In this document: positions 20,393 through 28,899 of the stretch, one piece after another | How positions within the stretch are numbered: the first letter of the stretch is position 1 | Layout: every line of letters begins with the position of its first letter | Assembly: GCA_963712065.1 (NCBI GenBank) | Contig: CAVQGM010000002.1 | Span: 1,054,001 to 1,118,000, forward strand | Reading direction: 5' to 3' | DNA length: 64,000 nt | DNA from: CAVQGM01 sp963712065 | GTDB taxonomy: Bacteria; Actinomycetota; Acidimicrobiia; Acidimicrobiales; Acidimicrobilacustridaceae | Notes under the pieces: model-generated | What the model was told of the DNA's origin: nothing | The model's database searches: none | Seen by the model: only the letters and a program-made list of their open reading frames with translations | Position numbers and translations under genes: made by a program

Positions 20393-21667
20393 GTGACGGT
20401 CACCGCAGGGCCGGGTGAGGACCACGAGCGCGAGGCTGACGCCGAGCTCAGGGCCGAGCTGCACGCTTGGATCGACGCCAACTGGGACCCGGACCTCACC
20501 GTCGGTGAGTGGTGGGAGCGCCTCGGTACTGCCGGGTGGGCGACTCCGACGTGGCCGACCGAGTGGTACGGACGGGGTCTGTCCCGGGACGAGGCCAACC
20601 TCGTGGCCCGTGAGCTCGGCGCCAGGGGCGCCCTCGGGGCGCCCGCCGGGCTCGGGTTGCTCCTCGCCGGTCCGACCATCGTCACCCACGGCACCGACGA
20701 ACAGAAGCGGCGCTTCCTCCCCGACATCGTCACCGGCCGCAAGGCGTGGTGCCAGCTGTTCAGCGAGCCCGGCGCCGGCTCCGACCTCGCCGGCCTCCAG
20801 GCCAAGGCGGTGCGCGACGGGGACGAGTGGATCGTCAACGGCCAGAAGGTCTGGACCTCGGGCGCACAGGTGGCCGACCTCGGCATGCTCCTCGCCCGCA
20901 CCGACGCCGACGTGCCCAAGCACCGCGGCATCTCCTACTTCGCCCTCGAGATGGACCAGCCGGGCATCGACATCCGCCCGCTGAAGGAGATGACCGGGCG
21001 GGCGCTGTTCAACGAGGTGTTCATGACCGACTGCCGGGTGGCCGATGCCGACCTGCTCGGCGGACTGAACAACGGGTGGGCCGTGGCCAACACCACCCTC
21101 GCCAACGAGCGGGCGGGTCTCGGCGCCGGCGGCGGGGGTGCCGCCGGTTCGGCCGTCCCCGGCACCAAGGCCGGCTTCCTCGACCGTCGGGCGGGCGACT
21201 TCGTCGGCTCCACCCGGGCCGGCACGGGAGCGCTCGCCGGTCGGGGCTCGTCGATGATGGTCGAGCTGGCCAAGGGCACCGGCGCCATCGACGATCCGGT
21301 CATCCGGCAGGACCTCATGCGCCTGCACACCATGAACGAGATCGCCCGCTTCACCAACCTGCGGATGAAAGCGGCCAAGGCCGCCGGCAAGGGCCCCGGG
21401 CCCGAGGCCAGCACGGCCAAGCTGTCGATGAGCCGGATCACCAAGCTGTCCCGTGATCTCGGCCTCGCCATCCTCGGCGCGTCGGGCACCCTCGCCGGGT
21501 CCGATGCCCCGCTCAACGGCATGATCACCGAGCTGGCCCTCTTCGCGCCGGCGGTGTCGATCTACGGCGGGAGCGACGAGATCCAGAAGAACATCATCGG
21601 CGAACGGGTCCTCGGCCTGCCCTCCGAACCCCGCCACGACAAGGACGTTCCCTTCAAGCAGTTGTAG
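20393..21667 (+). CDS. Acyl-CoA dehydrogenase
   Basis: A 424-residue FAD-dependent acyl-CoA dehydrogenase that introduces an alpha-beta double bond into an acyl-CoA. Visible motifs are CQLFSEPGAGSDLAGL (about residues 119-134), VNGQKVWTSGAQVADLGMLLART (substrate/flavin region, about 149-171) and the C-terminal GGSDEIQKNIIGERVLGLP (flavin-binding, about 387-405). It is of the long, steroid- or branched-chain-associated type, with an insert around residues 240-280 rich in Gly/Ala. Catalytic base placement is not certain from motifs alone. The GTG start has AGGGGGAA 5-6 nt upstream. A TetR-type operator precedes it, so expression is probably induced by an acyl-CoA ligand. Confidence 0.93.
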   Translation: MTVTAGPGEDHEREADAELRAELHAWIDANWDPDLTVGEWWERLGTAGWATPTWPTEWYGRGLSRDEANLVARELGARGALGAPAGLGLLLAGPTIVTHGTDEQKRRFLPDIVTGRKAWCQLFSEPGAGSDLAGLQAKAVRDGDEWIVNGQKVWTSGAQVADLGMLLARTDADVPKHRGISYFALEMDQPGIDIRPLKEMTGRALFNEVFMTDCRVADADLLGGLNNGWAVANTTLANERAGLGAGGGGAAGSAVPGTKAGFLDRRAGDFVGSTRAGTGALAGRGSSMMVELAKGTGAIDDPVIRQDLMRLHTMNEIARFTNLRMKAAKAAGKGPGPEASTAKLSMSRITKLSRDLGLAILGASGTLAGSDAPLNGMITELALFAPAVSIYGGSDEIQKNIIGERVLGLPSEPRHDKDVPFKQL

Positions 21668-21731
21668 GCGGTTCGCGCGCTCATCGCGCAATTGGCGCGG
21701 GAACCGGCCGTGCTCCTGCGATCCTGGCTCC

Positions 21732-23384
21732 ATGGCCATCATCGACGTCAACGGCATCGCGTACGCCCACCCGGGGGGCGACGAGCTGTTCGCCGACGTC
21801 AGCTTCCGCGTGCCGAGCAGTCGCCACGTCGCCCTCGTGGGCGCCAACGGCGTCGGCAAGTCCACCGTCCTGCACCTGATCGCCGGCACCCTCGCCCCCA
21901 CCGAGGGTTCGATCACCATCGATGGCACGACCCGGCTCATGCCCCAGGCGATCGGCGCCGAGCACGGCACGGTCCGCGCGCTGCTCGCCGCCTACTCCAC
22001 CCCGCGGATCGCCGCCGCCGCGGCGCGGCTGGCCGCCGCCGAGCGGGCCAACCTCGATGCCCACACCGAGGCCACCGGCATCGCCCTCGCCGAGGCAGTG
22101 GGTGAGTGGGGCGAGGTCGGCGGCTACCAGGAGGAGGCCCGTTGGGACGGGTGCTGCCAGCAGGTGCTCCGACAGGACCTCGCCCGGGCCGGCGAGCGCT
22201 CGGTGGGTGAGCTCTCCGGCGGCGAGCGGAAGCGCCTGGTGCTCGAGTCGCTCTTCGCCAGCGACGTGGACATCCTGCTCCTCGACGAACCCGACAACTT
22301 CCTCGACCTGGCGGCCAAGCGCTGGCTCGAGCACCAGATCCGTCAATCGCCCAAGACGATCCTCCTCGTCAGCCACGACCGCGAGCTCCTGGCCGCCGCT
22401 CCCGACGCCATCGTCACCCTCGAGGGGTTCGGGGCCTGGTCCCATCCCGGAAGCTTCGTCGGCTATGAAGACGCCCGACGGGTCCGGCATGCCGACCTCG
22501 CCAGCGCCCTCGCCCGCTGGGAAGCCGAGGAACGTCGGCTGCGCGAGCTGTATCGCACCATGAAGGCCCGCGCCGCGACGAACTACAAGAACGCCGGCCG
22601 GGCCGACGCCGCCGAGTCGCGCTGGCAGCGCTTCGTCGCCGCCGGTCCCCCGCCGCCCCCGCCGTCCGACAAGGGCGTGAAGATGAAGCTGGCCGGAGCA
22701 CGCTCGGGTGAGCGGGTCCTGCGGGTCGACCGCCTCGAGATCGCCGGCCTCACCGAGCCGTTCGACCTCGAGGTCTTCTACGGCGACCGGGTCGCCGTCC
22801 TCGGCCCCAACGGCTCCGGGAAGTCCCACTTCCTCCGGCTGCTCGGCGGTGACCCGACGGTCGAGGTCGACGGCACCTGGCGCCTCGGGGCCAACGTGCA
22901 CGTCGGCCTGTTCCACCAGACCGACGAGGTGGGCTGGCTCACGGGCCGCACGCCGCTCGAGAGCCTGCGCACCCTCGACCTCAACGACGAGGCGGCCCGC
23001 GGCGCCCTCGGTCGCTACGGGCTCGACGACGGGGCCGACCGTCCCTTCGAGACGCTCTCCGGCGGCCAACGGGCCCGCATGCAGGTGCTCGGCCTCGAGG
23101 TGCGGGGCGTGAACCTGCTGCTGCTCGACGAGCCCACCGACAACCTCGACCTGGCCTCCGCCGAGGCGCTCGAAGCCGCCCTCGGCGACTTCTCCGGCAC
23201 CGTCCTGTGCGTCACCCACGACCGGTGGTTCATGCGGGCCTTCGCCCGCTACGTGGTGTTCGACCACGATTGCACGGTCAGCGAGGTCCTCGACCTCGAG
23301 TCGGCCTTGCACCTCGTCACCGGCGACGACGGCTACCCGTTCCGTCGATCGAGCGTCAAGGCACTGGTCAGCGCCCACGAGTGA
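21732..23384 (+). CDS. ABC-F family ATP-binding protein
   Basis: A 550-residue soluble protein with two ABC ATPase domains and no membrane segments. ABC-F proteins bind the ribosome E site and act in translation or antibiotic protection. Domain 1 has Walker A GANGVGKST (about residues 37-45), signature LSGGERKRL and Walker B ILLLDEP. Domain 2 has GPNGSGKSH (about 358-366), LSGGQRARMQVL and LLLLDEPTDNLDLASAEAL, with the H-switch VTHDRW. The linker (about residues 260-310) includes NYKNAGRADAAESRWQRF, the helical P-site-tRNA-interaction motif. It lies closest to EttA/Uup-like or antibiotic-resistance ABC-F types; the subtype is unresolved. The ATG has a weak -10-like GATCCT 6 nt upstream. Confidence 0.93.
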   Translation: MAIIDVNGIAYAHPGGDELFADVSFRVPSSRHVALVGANGVGKSTVLHLIAGTLAPTEGSITIDGTTRLMPQAIGAEHGTVRALLAAYSTPRIAAAAARLAAAERANLDAHTEATGIALAEAVGEWGEVGGYQEEARWDGCCQQVLRQDLARAGERSVGELSGGERKRLVLESLFASDVDILLLDEPDNFLDLAAKRWLEHQIRQSPKTILLVSHDRELLAAAPDAIVTLEGFGAWSHPGSFVGYEDARRVRHADLASALARWEAEERRLRELYRTMKARAATNYKNAGRADAAESRWQRFVAAGPPPPPPSDKGVKMKLAGARSGERVLRVDRLEIAGLTEPFDLEVFYGDRVAVLGPNGSGKSHFLRLLGGDPTVEVDGTWRLGANVHVGLFHQTDEVGWLTGRTPLESLRTLDLNDEAARGALGRYGLDDGADRPFETLSGGQRARMQVLGLEVRGVNLLLLDEPTDNLDLASAEALEAALGDFSGTVLCVTHDRWFMRAFARYVVFDHDCTVSEVLDLESALHLVTGDDGYPFRRSSVKALVSAHE

Positions 23385-23407
23385 CGACGTCGCCGTGGCG
23401 CGGCCCC

Positions 23408-23413
23408 TAGCAT
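23408..23413 (+). promoter_or_regulatory. -10 hexamer TAGCAT, leaderless phoD-like gene
   Basis: TAGCAT ends 7 nt before the ATG at 23421, in the 36-bp gap after the ABC-F stop. Confidence 0.5.
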
Positions 23414-23420
23414 CCGGTCC

Positions 23421-25010
23421 ATGGAGCTGGACGGGCTCTCGCGACGGTCGTTCCTCGCCCTCGTCGTGGCCGGGGCGGCGGCCGCGTGCACCGGCGGCGA
23501 CGGTGACGCCGGTGACGCCGGCGGAGCGACGGGTGACACCGCACCGGGGGCGGTGCCGCCGGCTGCGTTCCTCCTGACCGATCCGTTCACCCTCGGGGTG
23601 GCCTCGGGCGACCCCACCCCGTCGGCGGTGATCCTGTGGACCCGGCTCGCCCCCGACCCGCTGGCCGGCGGCGGCATGCCCGACCAGGCCGTGCCGGTGC
23701 TCGCCGAGGTGGCCACCGACGACGCGTTCACCGACGTGGTCTGGTCGTCCACCGTCGAGGCGACACCGACGTTCGGCCACAGCATCCACGTCGACGCGAC
23801 CGGGCTCGACCCCGACGCCTGGTACCACTACCGGTTCCGGGTCGGCGCCTTCACCAGCCCGGCCGGTCGGGCCCGCACCGCCCCCGAGCCCGACACCCCG
23901 CCCGAGGGTGGGCGGGTCAGGGTCGGGTTCGGCTCGTGCCAGAACTGGCAGAGCGGGTACTACGGGGCGTACCCGCACCTCGTTCGGGAGGACCTCGACC
24001 TCGTGGTCTGGCTCGGCGACTACATCTACGAGGGTGGGGTGAGCGACACCGCGGTACGACGCCACGACGGGCCCGAGCCGACCGACCTCCCGTCCTACCG
24101 GAACCGGTACGCGCTGTACCGGGGTGATCTCGCGCTGCAGGCGGCCCACGCCGCCTGCCCGTGGGTCGTCACCTGGGACGACCACGAGGTCGAGAACGAC
24201 TACGCCGGCCGCACGAGCGAGGGCGATGCCCCGGTCGACGAGTTCACCGCCCGGCGGGCGGCCGCCTACCAGGCCTTCTACGAGCACATGCCGGTGCGCA
24301 TCGACCCACCCCGGGGCGACGAGGTCGACGTGTACCGCGACGTCCCGTGGGGCCGGCTGGCCACCTTCTTCGTGCTCGACGGTCGGCAGTACCGCACCGA
24401 TCAGCCGTGCGGCACCGAGGGCCAGAGCCAGTCGTTCGGGGCCTCGTGCGGCGACGAGCTCGACCCGGCCAACACCATGCTCGGCGCCGAGCAGAAGTCG
24501 TGGCTCATCGACGGTCTTCGGTCGAGCACCGCCCGTTGGGACGTGCTCGCCAACCAGACCGTGATGACCCGACTCCCGATCGCCGGGGGGATCTACAACT
24601 TCGACCAGTGGGACGGCTACGACGCCGAGCGGGCCGACATCCTCGACGCCGCCAGCGACCGCGACACCGGCAACCTCGTCGTGCTCACCGGCGACATCCA
24701 CGCCTTCGGTGTTGCGTCCCTGCAGGCCGAGGTCGACGGGCCGACCCTCGGCACCGAGTTCGTCGGCGGGTCGATCTCGTCGACCTTCCCGGCCGCGTTC
24801 GCCGACGTGGTGCAGGCGTCGGTCAGCGAGCTGCCCCAGATCGCCTTCGCCGACACCGGCGACAACGGCTACGGCGTCCTCGAGCTCACCGAGGACACGG
24901 CGACGTGCACGCTGAGGGCCGTCTCCACGACCACGACCCCCGAGGCCGAGATCCGCACCCTCGGCACCTGGGTCGTCGACGCCGGCACCCCCGGCCCCCG
25001 CCCTGCCTGA
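23421..25010 (+). CDS. phoD: PhoD-family alkaline phosphatase (Tat lipoprotein)
   Basis: A 529-residue secreted phosphodiesterase/alkaline phosphatase of the PhoD family. The N-terminus carries a Tat motif SRRSFLAL (residues 7-14) and a lipobox ending in Cys23, so it should be exported folded with its metals and anchored by lipid. A Gly/Asp/Ala-rich linker follows, then the PhoD N-terminal beta domain (FTLGVASGDPTPSAVILWTRL). The catalytic metallophosphoesterase core shows FGSCQNWQSGYYGAYPHL, DLVVWLGDYIYE (metal Asp), VTWDDHEVENDYAG (metal ligands) and VVLTGDIHAFG (metal His). Its role is phosphate release from phosphate esters or teichoic-acid-like polymers under limitation; no PHO-box-like site was recognised. 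Confidence 0.92.
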   Translation: MELDGLSRRSFLALVVAGAAAACTGGDGDAGDAGGATGDTAPGAVPPAAFLLTDPFTLGVASGDPTPSAVILWTRLAPDPLAGGGMPDQAVPVLAEVATDDAFTDVVWSSTVEATPTFGHSIHVDATGLDPDAWYHYRFRVGAFTSPAGRARTAPEPDTPPEGGRVRVGFGSCQNWQSGYYGAYPHLVREDLDLVVWLGDYIYEGGVSDTAVRRHDGPEPTDLPSYRNRYALYRGDLALQAAHAACPWVVTWDDHEVENDYAGRTSEGDAPVDEFTARRAAAYQAFYEHMPVRIDPPRGDEVDVYRDVPWGRLATFFVLDGRQYRTDQPCGTEGQSQSFGASCGDELDPANTMLGAEQKSWLIDGLRSSTARWDVLANQTVMTRLPIAGGIYNFDQWDGYDAERADILDAASDRDTGNLVVLTGDIHAFGVASLQAEVDGPTLGTEFVGGSISSTFPAAFADVVQASVSELPQIAFADTGDNGYGVLELTEDTATCTLRAVSTTTTPEAEIRTLGTWVVDAGTPGPRPA

Positions 25011-25046
25011 GGCGACCCGACTTCCCCCAACCCCCCGACGCGGGGC

Positions 25047-26726
25047 TCAGAGGGTGGGATCGACCAGCTCGGTGCGGAGCTGGTCGAGGCCGAGCGGGCC
25101 GAGGTCGAGGGCGCGGGCGTGGAACGCCTTGAGGTCGAAGGCCGCACCCTCCCGTCGCTCGACCTCGGCCCGGGCGTCGAGCCACACCCGCTCGCCCACC
25201 TTGTAGCTGATGGCCTGGCCGGGCCAGCCGAGGTAGCGCACGATCTCGCTGGCCATGAAGTCGGTCGGGAACCGAGACCGTTCGTCGACGAAGGCCTGGC
25301 CCAGCTCCGGGGTCCACCGCTCGCCCGGGTGGAAGTCCTGGTCCTCCGGGATGGCCAGCTCGAGGTGCATGCCGATGTCGACCACCACCCGCACCGCCCG
25401 CATGGCCTGCGCCCGCAGGAAGCCGAGCCGGTACTCGGGGCGTTCCAGGTAGCCGAGCTCGTCCATCAGCCGCTCCGCGTACAACGCCCAACCCTCGCCG
25501 TGGCCGGACACGAACGTCGACCGCTGGAACCGGTTGAGCCGGTCCCGCAGGTACCGCACCTGCCCGATCTGGAGGTGGTGGCCGGGAACCCCCTCGTGGT
25601 AGCAGATCGACACCTCGCCCCACAGCGGGAAGCGGGTCTTGCCGAGGGTGGGGTACCAGGTGCGGCCCGGGCGGCTGAAGTCCTCGGACGGCCCCGTGTA
25701 GTACATCGCCGCCGCACCGCCGGGCGGCGCGATCATGGCCTCCACCCGGCGTACGGGAGCGGGGATGTCGAAGTGGACCCCGTCGAGCTCGTCGATCGTG
25801 CGGTCCATCAGGTCCTGCAGCCAGCCCCGCAGCGAATCCTCGCCCTCGATCACGAGGTCGCTGTCGGTCTCCAGCCAGTCGATCGTCTCGGCGATCGACG
25901 CCCCCGGCCGGATCTCGGCGCACACGGCGCGCATCTCGTCCTCGATGCGGTGCAGCTCCTCCCATCCCCACGCGTAGGTCTCCGCCGGATCGATGTCGGC
26001 GCCGAGCGAGGCCCGGGCCCACGCGAGGTAGCGATCCCGCCCGACGGCGTCGGCGTCGGCGGCCACCGGCAGGTACACCTCGCGCAGCCATCGACCGAGC
26101 TCGCCGTAGGCGGCCGACGCGGCGACGGCGGCCTCGTCGAGGTCCTCGCGCAGCGCCGGGGAGACCCCGTCGATGCCTTCCGCGCCGGCGACGAGCTCCT
26201 CGAAGAAGCCGGGCCCTCCGTCGAGGCCGCCCCACGTCGCCGCCTGCTCGGCCGCCACCCTGGCCTGACGGCGCGCGGCCACGACGCGGCGCCCCATGCC
26301 GGCCTCGAGCGCCCGACGCAACGAGGCGACGGCCGCCGGCACCGCGCCGGCGCGGCGGGCGATCACCTCCCAGTCCCCGGCGGTGGCCCGGGGCATCAGG
26401 TCGAAGACCTGCCGGATGCCCTGCACCGGGCTGGCGATGTTGCGCACCGCACGCAGGTGCTCCTCGGCGTCGTGCATGGCGAGGCCGGTGGCCAACCGCT
26501 CGGCCATGTAGCTGGCGGCCACCCGCTCGCCCTCGTCGGCCGGCTCGAGCGCGGCCAGGCGGACGACCACGTCGCGCTCGAGCGCGGCCCGTTCGTCCAC
26601 CCCCTCGGGCGAGTAGTCCGTGAGCCGGTCGTCGTAGCCGGGGACGCCGAGCGACGTGGCCTTGATCGGATCGAGCGCGCAGGAGCGGGTGACGTACTCG
26701 TCGGCGAGATCGGAGATGGCGGTCAT
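25047..26726 (-). CDS. DUF885 family protein, predicted zinc metallopeptidase-like
   Basis: A 559-residue soluble DUF885 protein. The C-terminal half contains CYHEGVPGHHLQIGQVRYLRDRLNRFQRSTFVSGHGEGWALYAERLMDELGY, the HExxPGHxxQ zinc-binding motif followed by a glutamate/tyrosine-rich helix. The fold is related to M32/thermolysin-like peptidases, though activity has rarely been shown. No signal peptide is present, so it should be cytoplasmic. I chose the ATG at 26726 (MTAISDLADEYV), which has a -10-like GATGAT 7 nt upstream; an in-frame ATG at 26738 is the alternative. It is divergent from the NADP oxidoreductase and convergent with phoD. Confidence 0.85.
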   Translation of the reverse strand: MTAISDLADEYVTRSCALDPIKATSLGVPGYDDRLTDYSPEGVDERAALERDVVVRLAALEPADEGERVAASYMAERLATGLAMHDAEEHLRAVRNIASPVQGIRQVFDLMPRATAGDWEVIARRAGAVPAAVASLRRALEAGMGRRVVAARRQARVAAEQAATWGGLDGGPGFFEELVAGAEGIDGVSPALREDLDEAAVAASAAYGELGRWLREVYLPVAADADAVGRDRYLAWARASLGADIDPAETYAWGWEELHRIEDEMRAVCAEIRPGASIAETIDWLETDSDLVIEGEDSLRGWLQDLMDRTIDELDGVHFDIPAPVRRVEAMIAPPGGAAAMYYTGPSEDFSRPGRTWYPTLGKTRFPLWGEVSICYHEGVPGHHLQIGQVRYLRDRLNRFQRSTFVSGHGEGWALYAERLMDELGYLERPEYRLGFLRAQAMRAVRVVVDIGMHLELAIPEDQDFHPGERWTPELGQAFVDERSRFPTDFMASEIVRYLGWPGQAISYKVGERVWLDARAEVERREGAAFDLKAFHARALDLGPLGLDQLRTELVDPTL

Positions 26727-26744
26727 GGACCCGATCATCGCGGA

Positions 26745-26750
26745 TACGGT
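26745..26750 (+). promoter_or_regulatory. -10 hexamer TACGGT, leaderless oxidoreductase gene
   Basis: TACGGT ends 8 nt before the ATG at 26759, in a 32-bp divergent gap. Confidence 0.45.
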
Positions 26751-26758
26751 CCCCGGAC

Positions 26759-27760
26759 ATGGCCGACACCAACCGCCGCATCATCCTCCGCGAGCGCCCG
26801 GAGGGACGTCCGGGCGACGAGTGCTTCGAGGTCCGCGAGGAGCCCATCGGCGAGCTGGGTCCCGGGCAGGCGCTCGTCGAGGTCGAGTACCTGTCGATCG
26901 ACCCCACGATCCGGGGATGGATCGCGTACGACACCTACCTCCCCGCCGTCCCGATCGGCGACGTCGTGCGCAGCGGCGGTGCCGGGCGCGTGGTCGCCTC
27001 GAACCACGACGCCTACCCGGTCGGCGCGCTCGTCTTCGGCCTCACCGGTTGGCAGGAGTACGCCGTCATCGACGACAGCTCGCCGGCGAGCGTGCTCCCG
27101 GAGGGCACCGACCTGACCGACGCCCTGAGCGTGTACGGCACGACCGGCATCACCGCCTACTTCGGCCTGCTCGACGTGGGTCGGCCCGAGCCGGGCGAGA
27201 CCGTGCTGGTGTCGGGCGCGGCGGGTGCCACCGGCTCGGTGGTGGGGCAGATCGCCAAGATCGTCGGCTGCCACGTCGTCGGGATCGCCGGCACCGACGA
27301 CAAGTGCCGGTGGCTGGTGGACGAGCTCGGCTTCGACGCCGCCATCAACTACCGCGACGAGGACGTCGGCCGGCGCATCGGCGAGCTGTGCCCGCAGGGC
27401 GTCGACGTCTTCTTCGACAACGTCGGTGGCAGCATCCTGGAGGCCGCTCTCGACCACATCGCCCTCAAGGCCCGCATCGTGTTGTGCGGCTCGATCTCCG
27501 GCTACAACGACACCGATCCCCAGCCCGGCCCCCGCAACCTGTTCCAGCTCACGGTGCAGCGGGCGCGCATGGAGGGCTTCATCGTCCTCGACTACCTCGA
27601 GCGGTTCCCCGAGGCGGCCCTCACCCTCGCCGGCTGGGTGGCCGAGGGCCGCATCCGGCACCGGGTCGACGTGGTCGAGGGCCTCGAGCGTGCCCCCGAG
27701 GCGCTCAACCGCCTGTTCGACGGCACCAACACCGGCAAGCAGCTCGTGAAGGTGCGCTGA
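26759..27760 (+). CDS. NADP-dependent oxidoreductase (zinc-independent MDR)
   Basis: A 333-residue medium-chain reductase of the ADH_N_2 / leukotriene-B4-dehydrogenase group (CurA, YfmJ type), which reduces alpha-beta double bonds of enones with NADPH. The N-terminal catalytic domain contains YLSIDPTIRGWIAYDTYLP (about residues 46-64). The Rossmann motif is VLVSGAAGATGSVVGQIAKIVGC (about 150-172), followed by GIAGTDDKCRWLVDELGFDAAINY. The sequence VDVFFDNVGGSILEAAL (about 216-232) is family-typical. There are no zinc-ligand cysteines. The substrate is unknown. It is convergent with the LLM oxidoreductase gene. Confidence 0.92.
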   Translation: MADTNRRIILRERPEGRPGDECFEVREEPIGELGPGQALVEVEYLSIDPTIRGWIAYDTYLPAVPIGDVVRSGGAGRVVASNHDAYPVGALVFGLTGWQEYAVIDDSSPASVLPEGTDLTDALSVYGTTGITAYFGLLDVGRPEPGETVLVSGAAGATGSVVGQIAKIVGCHVVGIAGTDDKCRWLVDELGFDAAINYRDEDVGRRIGELCPQGVDVFFDNVGGSILEAALDHIALKARIVLCGSISGYNDTDPQPGPRNLFQLTVQRARMEGFIVLDYLERFPEAALTLAGWVAEGRIRHRVDVVEGLERAPEALNRLFDGTNTGKQLVKVR

Positions 27761-27790
27761 CCCCGACGGCGCCCGCCGACGTGACCTGCG

Positions 27791-28666
27791 TCAGCGACCG
27801 TCGCCGGCGAGGAGTGGGGCCGCCGCCTCGATCCGAGCCCGGTCGAACCGGGGCCGCACCACCAGGACGATCCGGTCGATCCCCTCCCGGCCGAGCTCGG
27901 CGCGCCGCCCGGGTCGCAGCCAGTCCTCGGTGAACGACGCCGACACGGTGACGAGGAAGCGCTCGGGGTCGCGCCCGCCGTCCTCGTGGGCCCGCCGGGC
28001 GACCGAGACCAGGTCGGTGGACCGGGCGAGGGACAGGGGGAGGTTGATGCCGTCGCCGACGCGGCCGGCGAGATCGGCCATCTTGGGCCCGAACCCCCCG
28101 ATGACGATCGGCGGCGCGGCCGGCACCGGCTGCTGGAAGCCGCGTGCCGCACCCGACACCACGAAGTGGCGGCCCTCGAACGGGCCGGGGGATCCGGACC
28201 ACAGGATGCGGATGACCGACACCGCCTCGACCACCTGCTCGCGCCGCACCGGGTCCGACGGGACCTCGGCCCCGAGGGCCTGCTGCTCGGCCGGGTAGGG
28301 CAGCCCCTCGCCCCCGCCGGCGCCGAGCCCGAGCAGCAGGCGGCCGTCGGCGACCTGCTGGAGCGTGGCCGCGGCCGCGGCGAGCACACCGGGCCGCCGG
28401 TTGGCCACGTTGAGCACCATCGGGCCGATCATCACGCGGGGGACGGTGGCGGCGAGGGCGGCCAGCACCGTCCACGCCTCGAGCACGCCATCGGCGCCGT
28501 GCACGCTCCCGGCGAGGTGGTCGTAGGTCCACAGGCCGTCGAACCCGACGGCCTCGGCCGTCCGGGCCGCGCCGAGCACTTGGTCCCACCGGGCGCCGAA
28601 CGGGTCGAGCAGCAGGTCGACGCGGCAGCCGTCGGGGCCGCGGAGGGCGAGGTCGGGAACGGTCAT
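27791..28666 (-). CDS. LLM-class (luciferase-like) oxidoreductase, probably F420-dependent
   Basis: A 291-residue TIM-barrel enzyme of the luciferase-like monooxygenase superfamily. The pattern fits the F420-dependent actinobacterial branch: GFDGLWTYDHLAG (about residues 41-53), VMIGPMVLNVANRRPGVLAAAAATLQQVADGRLLLGLGAGGG (about 75-120), EGRHFVVSG and PPIVIGGFGPKMADLAGRVGDGINL (about 190-214). The cofactor is inferred from family and taxonomy only. The ATG at 28666 is preferred because upstream residues lack family similarity. I see no strong promoter or Shine-Dalgarno. It is divergent from the MMPL gene across a 233-bp gap. Confidence 0.88.
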   Translation of the reverse strand: MTVPDLALRGPDGCRVDLLLDPFGARWDQVLGAARTAEAVGFDGLWTYDHLAGSVHGADGVLEAWTVLAALAATVPRVMIGPMVLNVANRRPGVLAAAAATLQQVADGRLLLGLGAGGGEGLPYPAEQQALGAEVPSDPVRREQVVEAVSVIRILWSGSPGPFEGRHFVVSGAARGFQQPVPAAPPIVIGGFGPKMADLAGRVGDGINLPLSLARSTDLVSVARRAHEDGGRDPERFLVTVSASFTEDWLRPGRRAELGREGIDRIVLVVRPRFDRARIEAAAPLLAGDGR

Positions 28667-28794
28667 GCAGCCGAGTGGGGCCACTCGACGAGCTGGGCGG
28701 GCGTGTCGATCATCGATGACCTCTCGGGTACGTGGCCCGCACGGCCGGCCGGACCGCACGGCGGTCGGCCCAGCCTGCCACGACGGAGCTCGAA

Positions 28795-28811
28795 CCCATC
28801 CTCAGGATGGG
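28795..28811. promoter_or_regulatory. Candidate operator CCCATCCT-C-AGGATGGG upstream of the MMPL gene
   Basis: A perfect 8-bp inverted repeat around one central base, 88 bp upstream of the MMPL start and 128 bp upstream of the LLM start. It is the only strong dyad in the 233-bp divergent gap (28667-28899), apart from a 10-bp palindrome TCATCGATGA near the LLM end. It is probably a dimeric repressor site for the exporter. Confidence 0.5.
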
Positions 28812-28899
28812 ACGGGCACCGCCGATAGGACGCGGGCCGGGATCGCTCGGACCCGGGACGGGGGCGGGCGACGACGCGCAGGAGGAGGGTCGGGGACCG

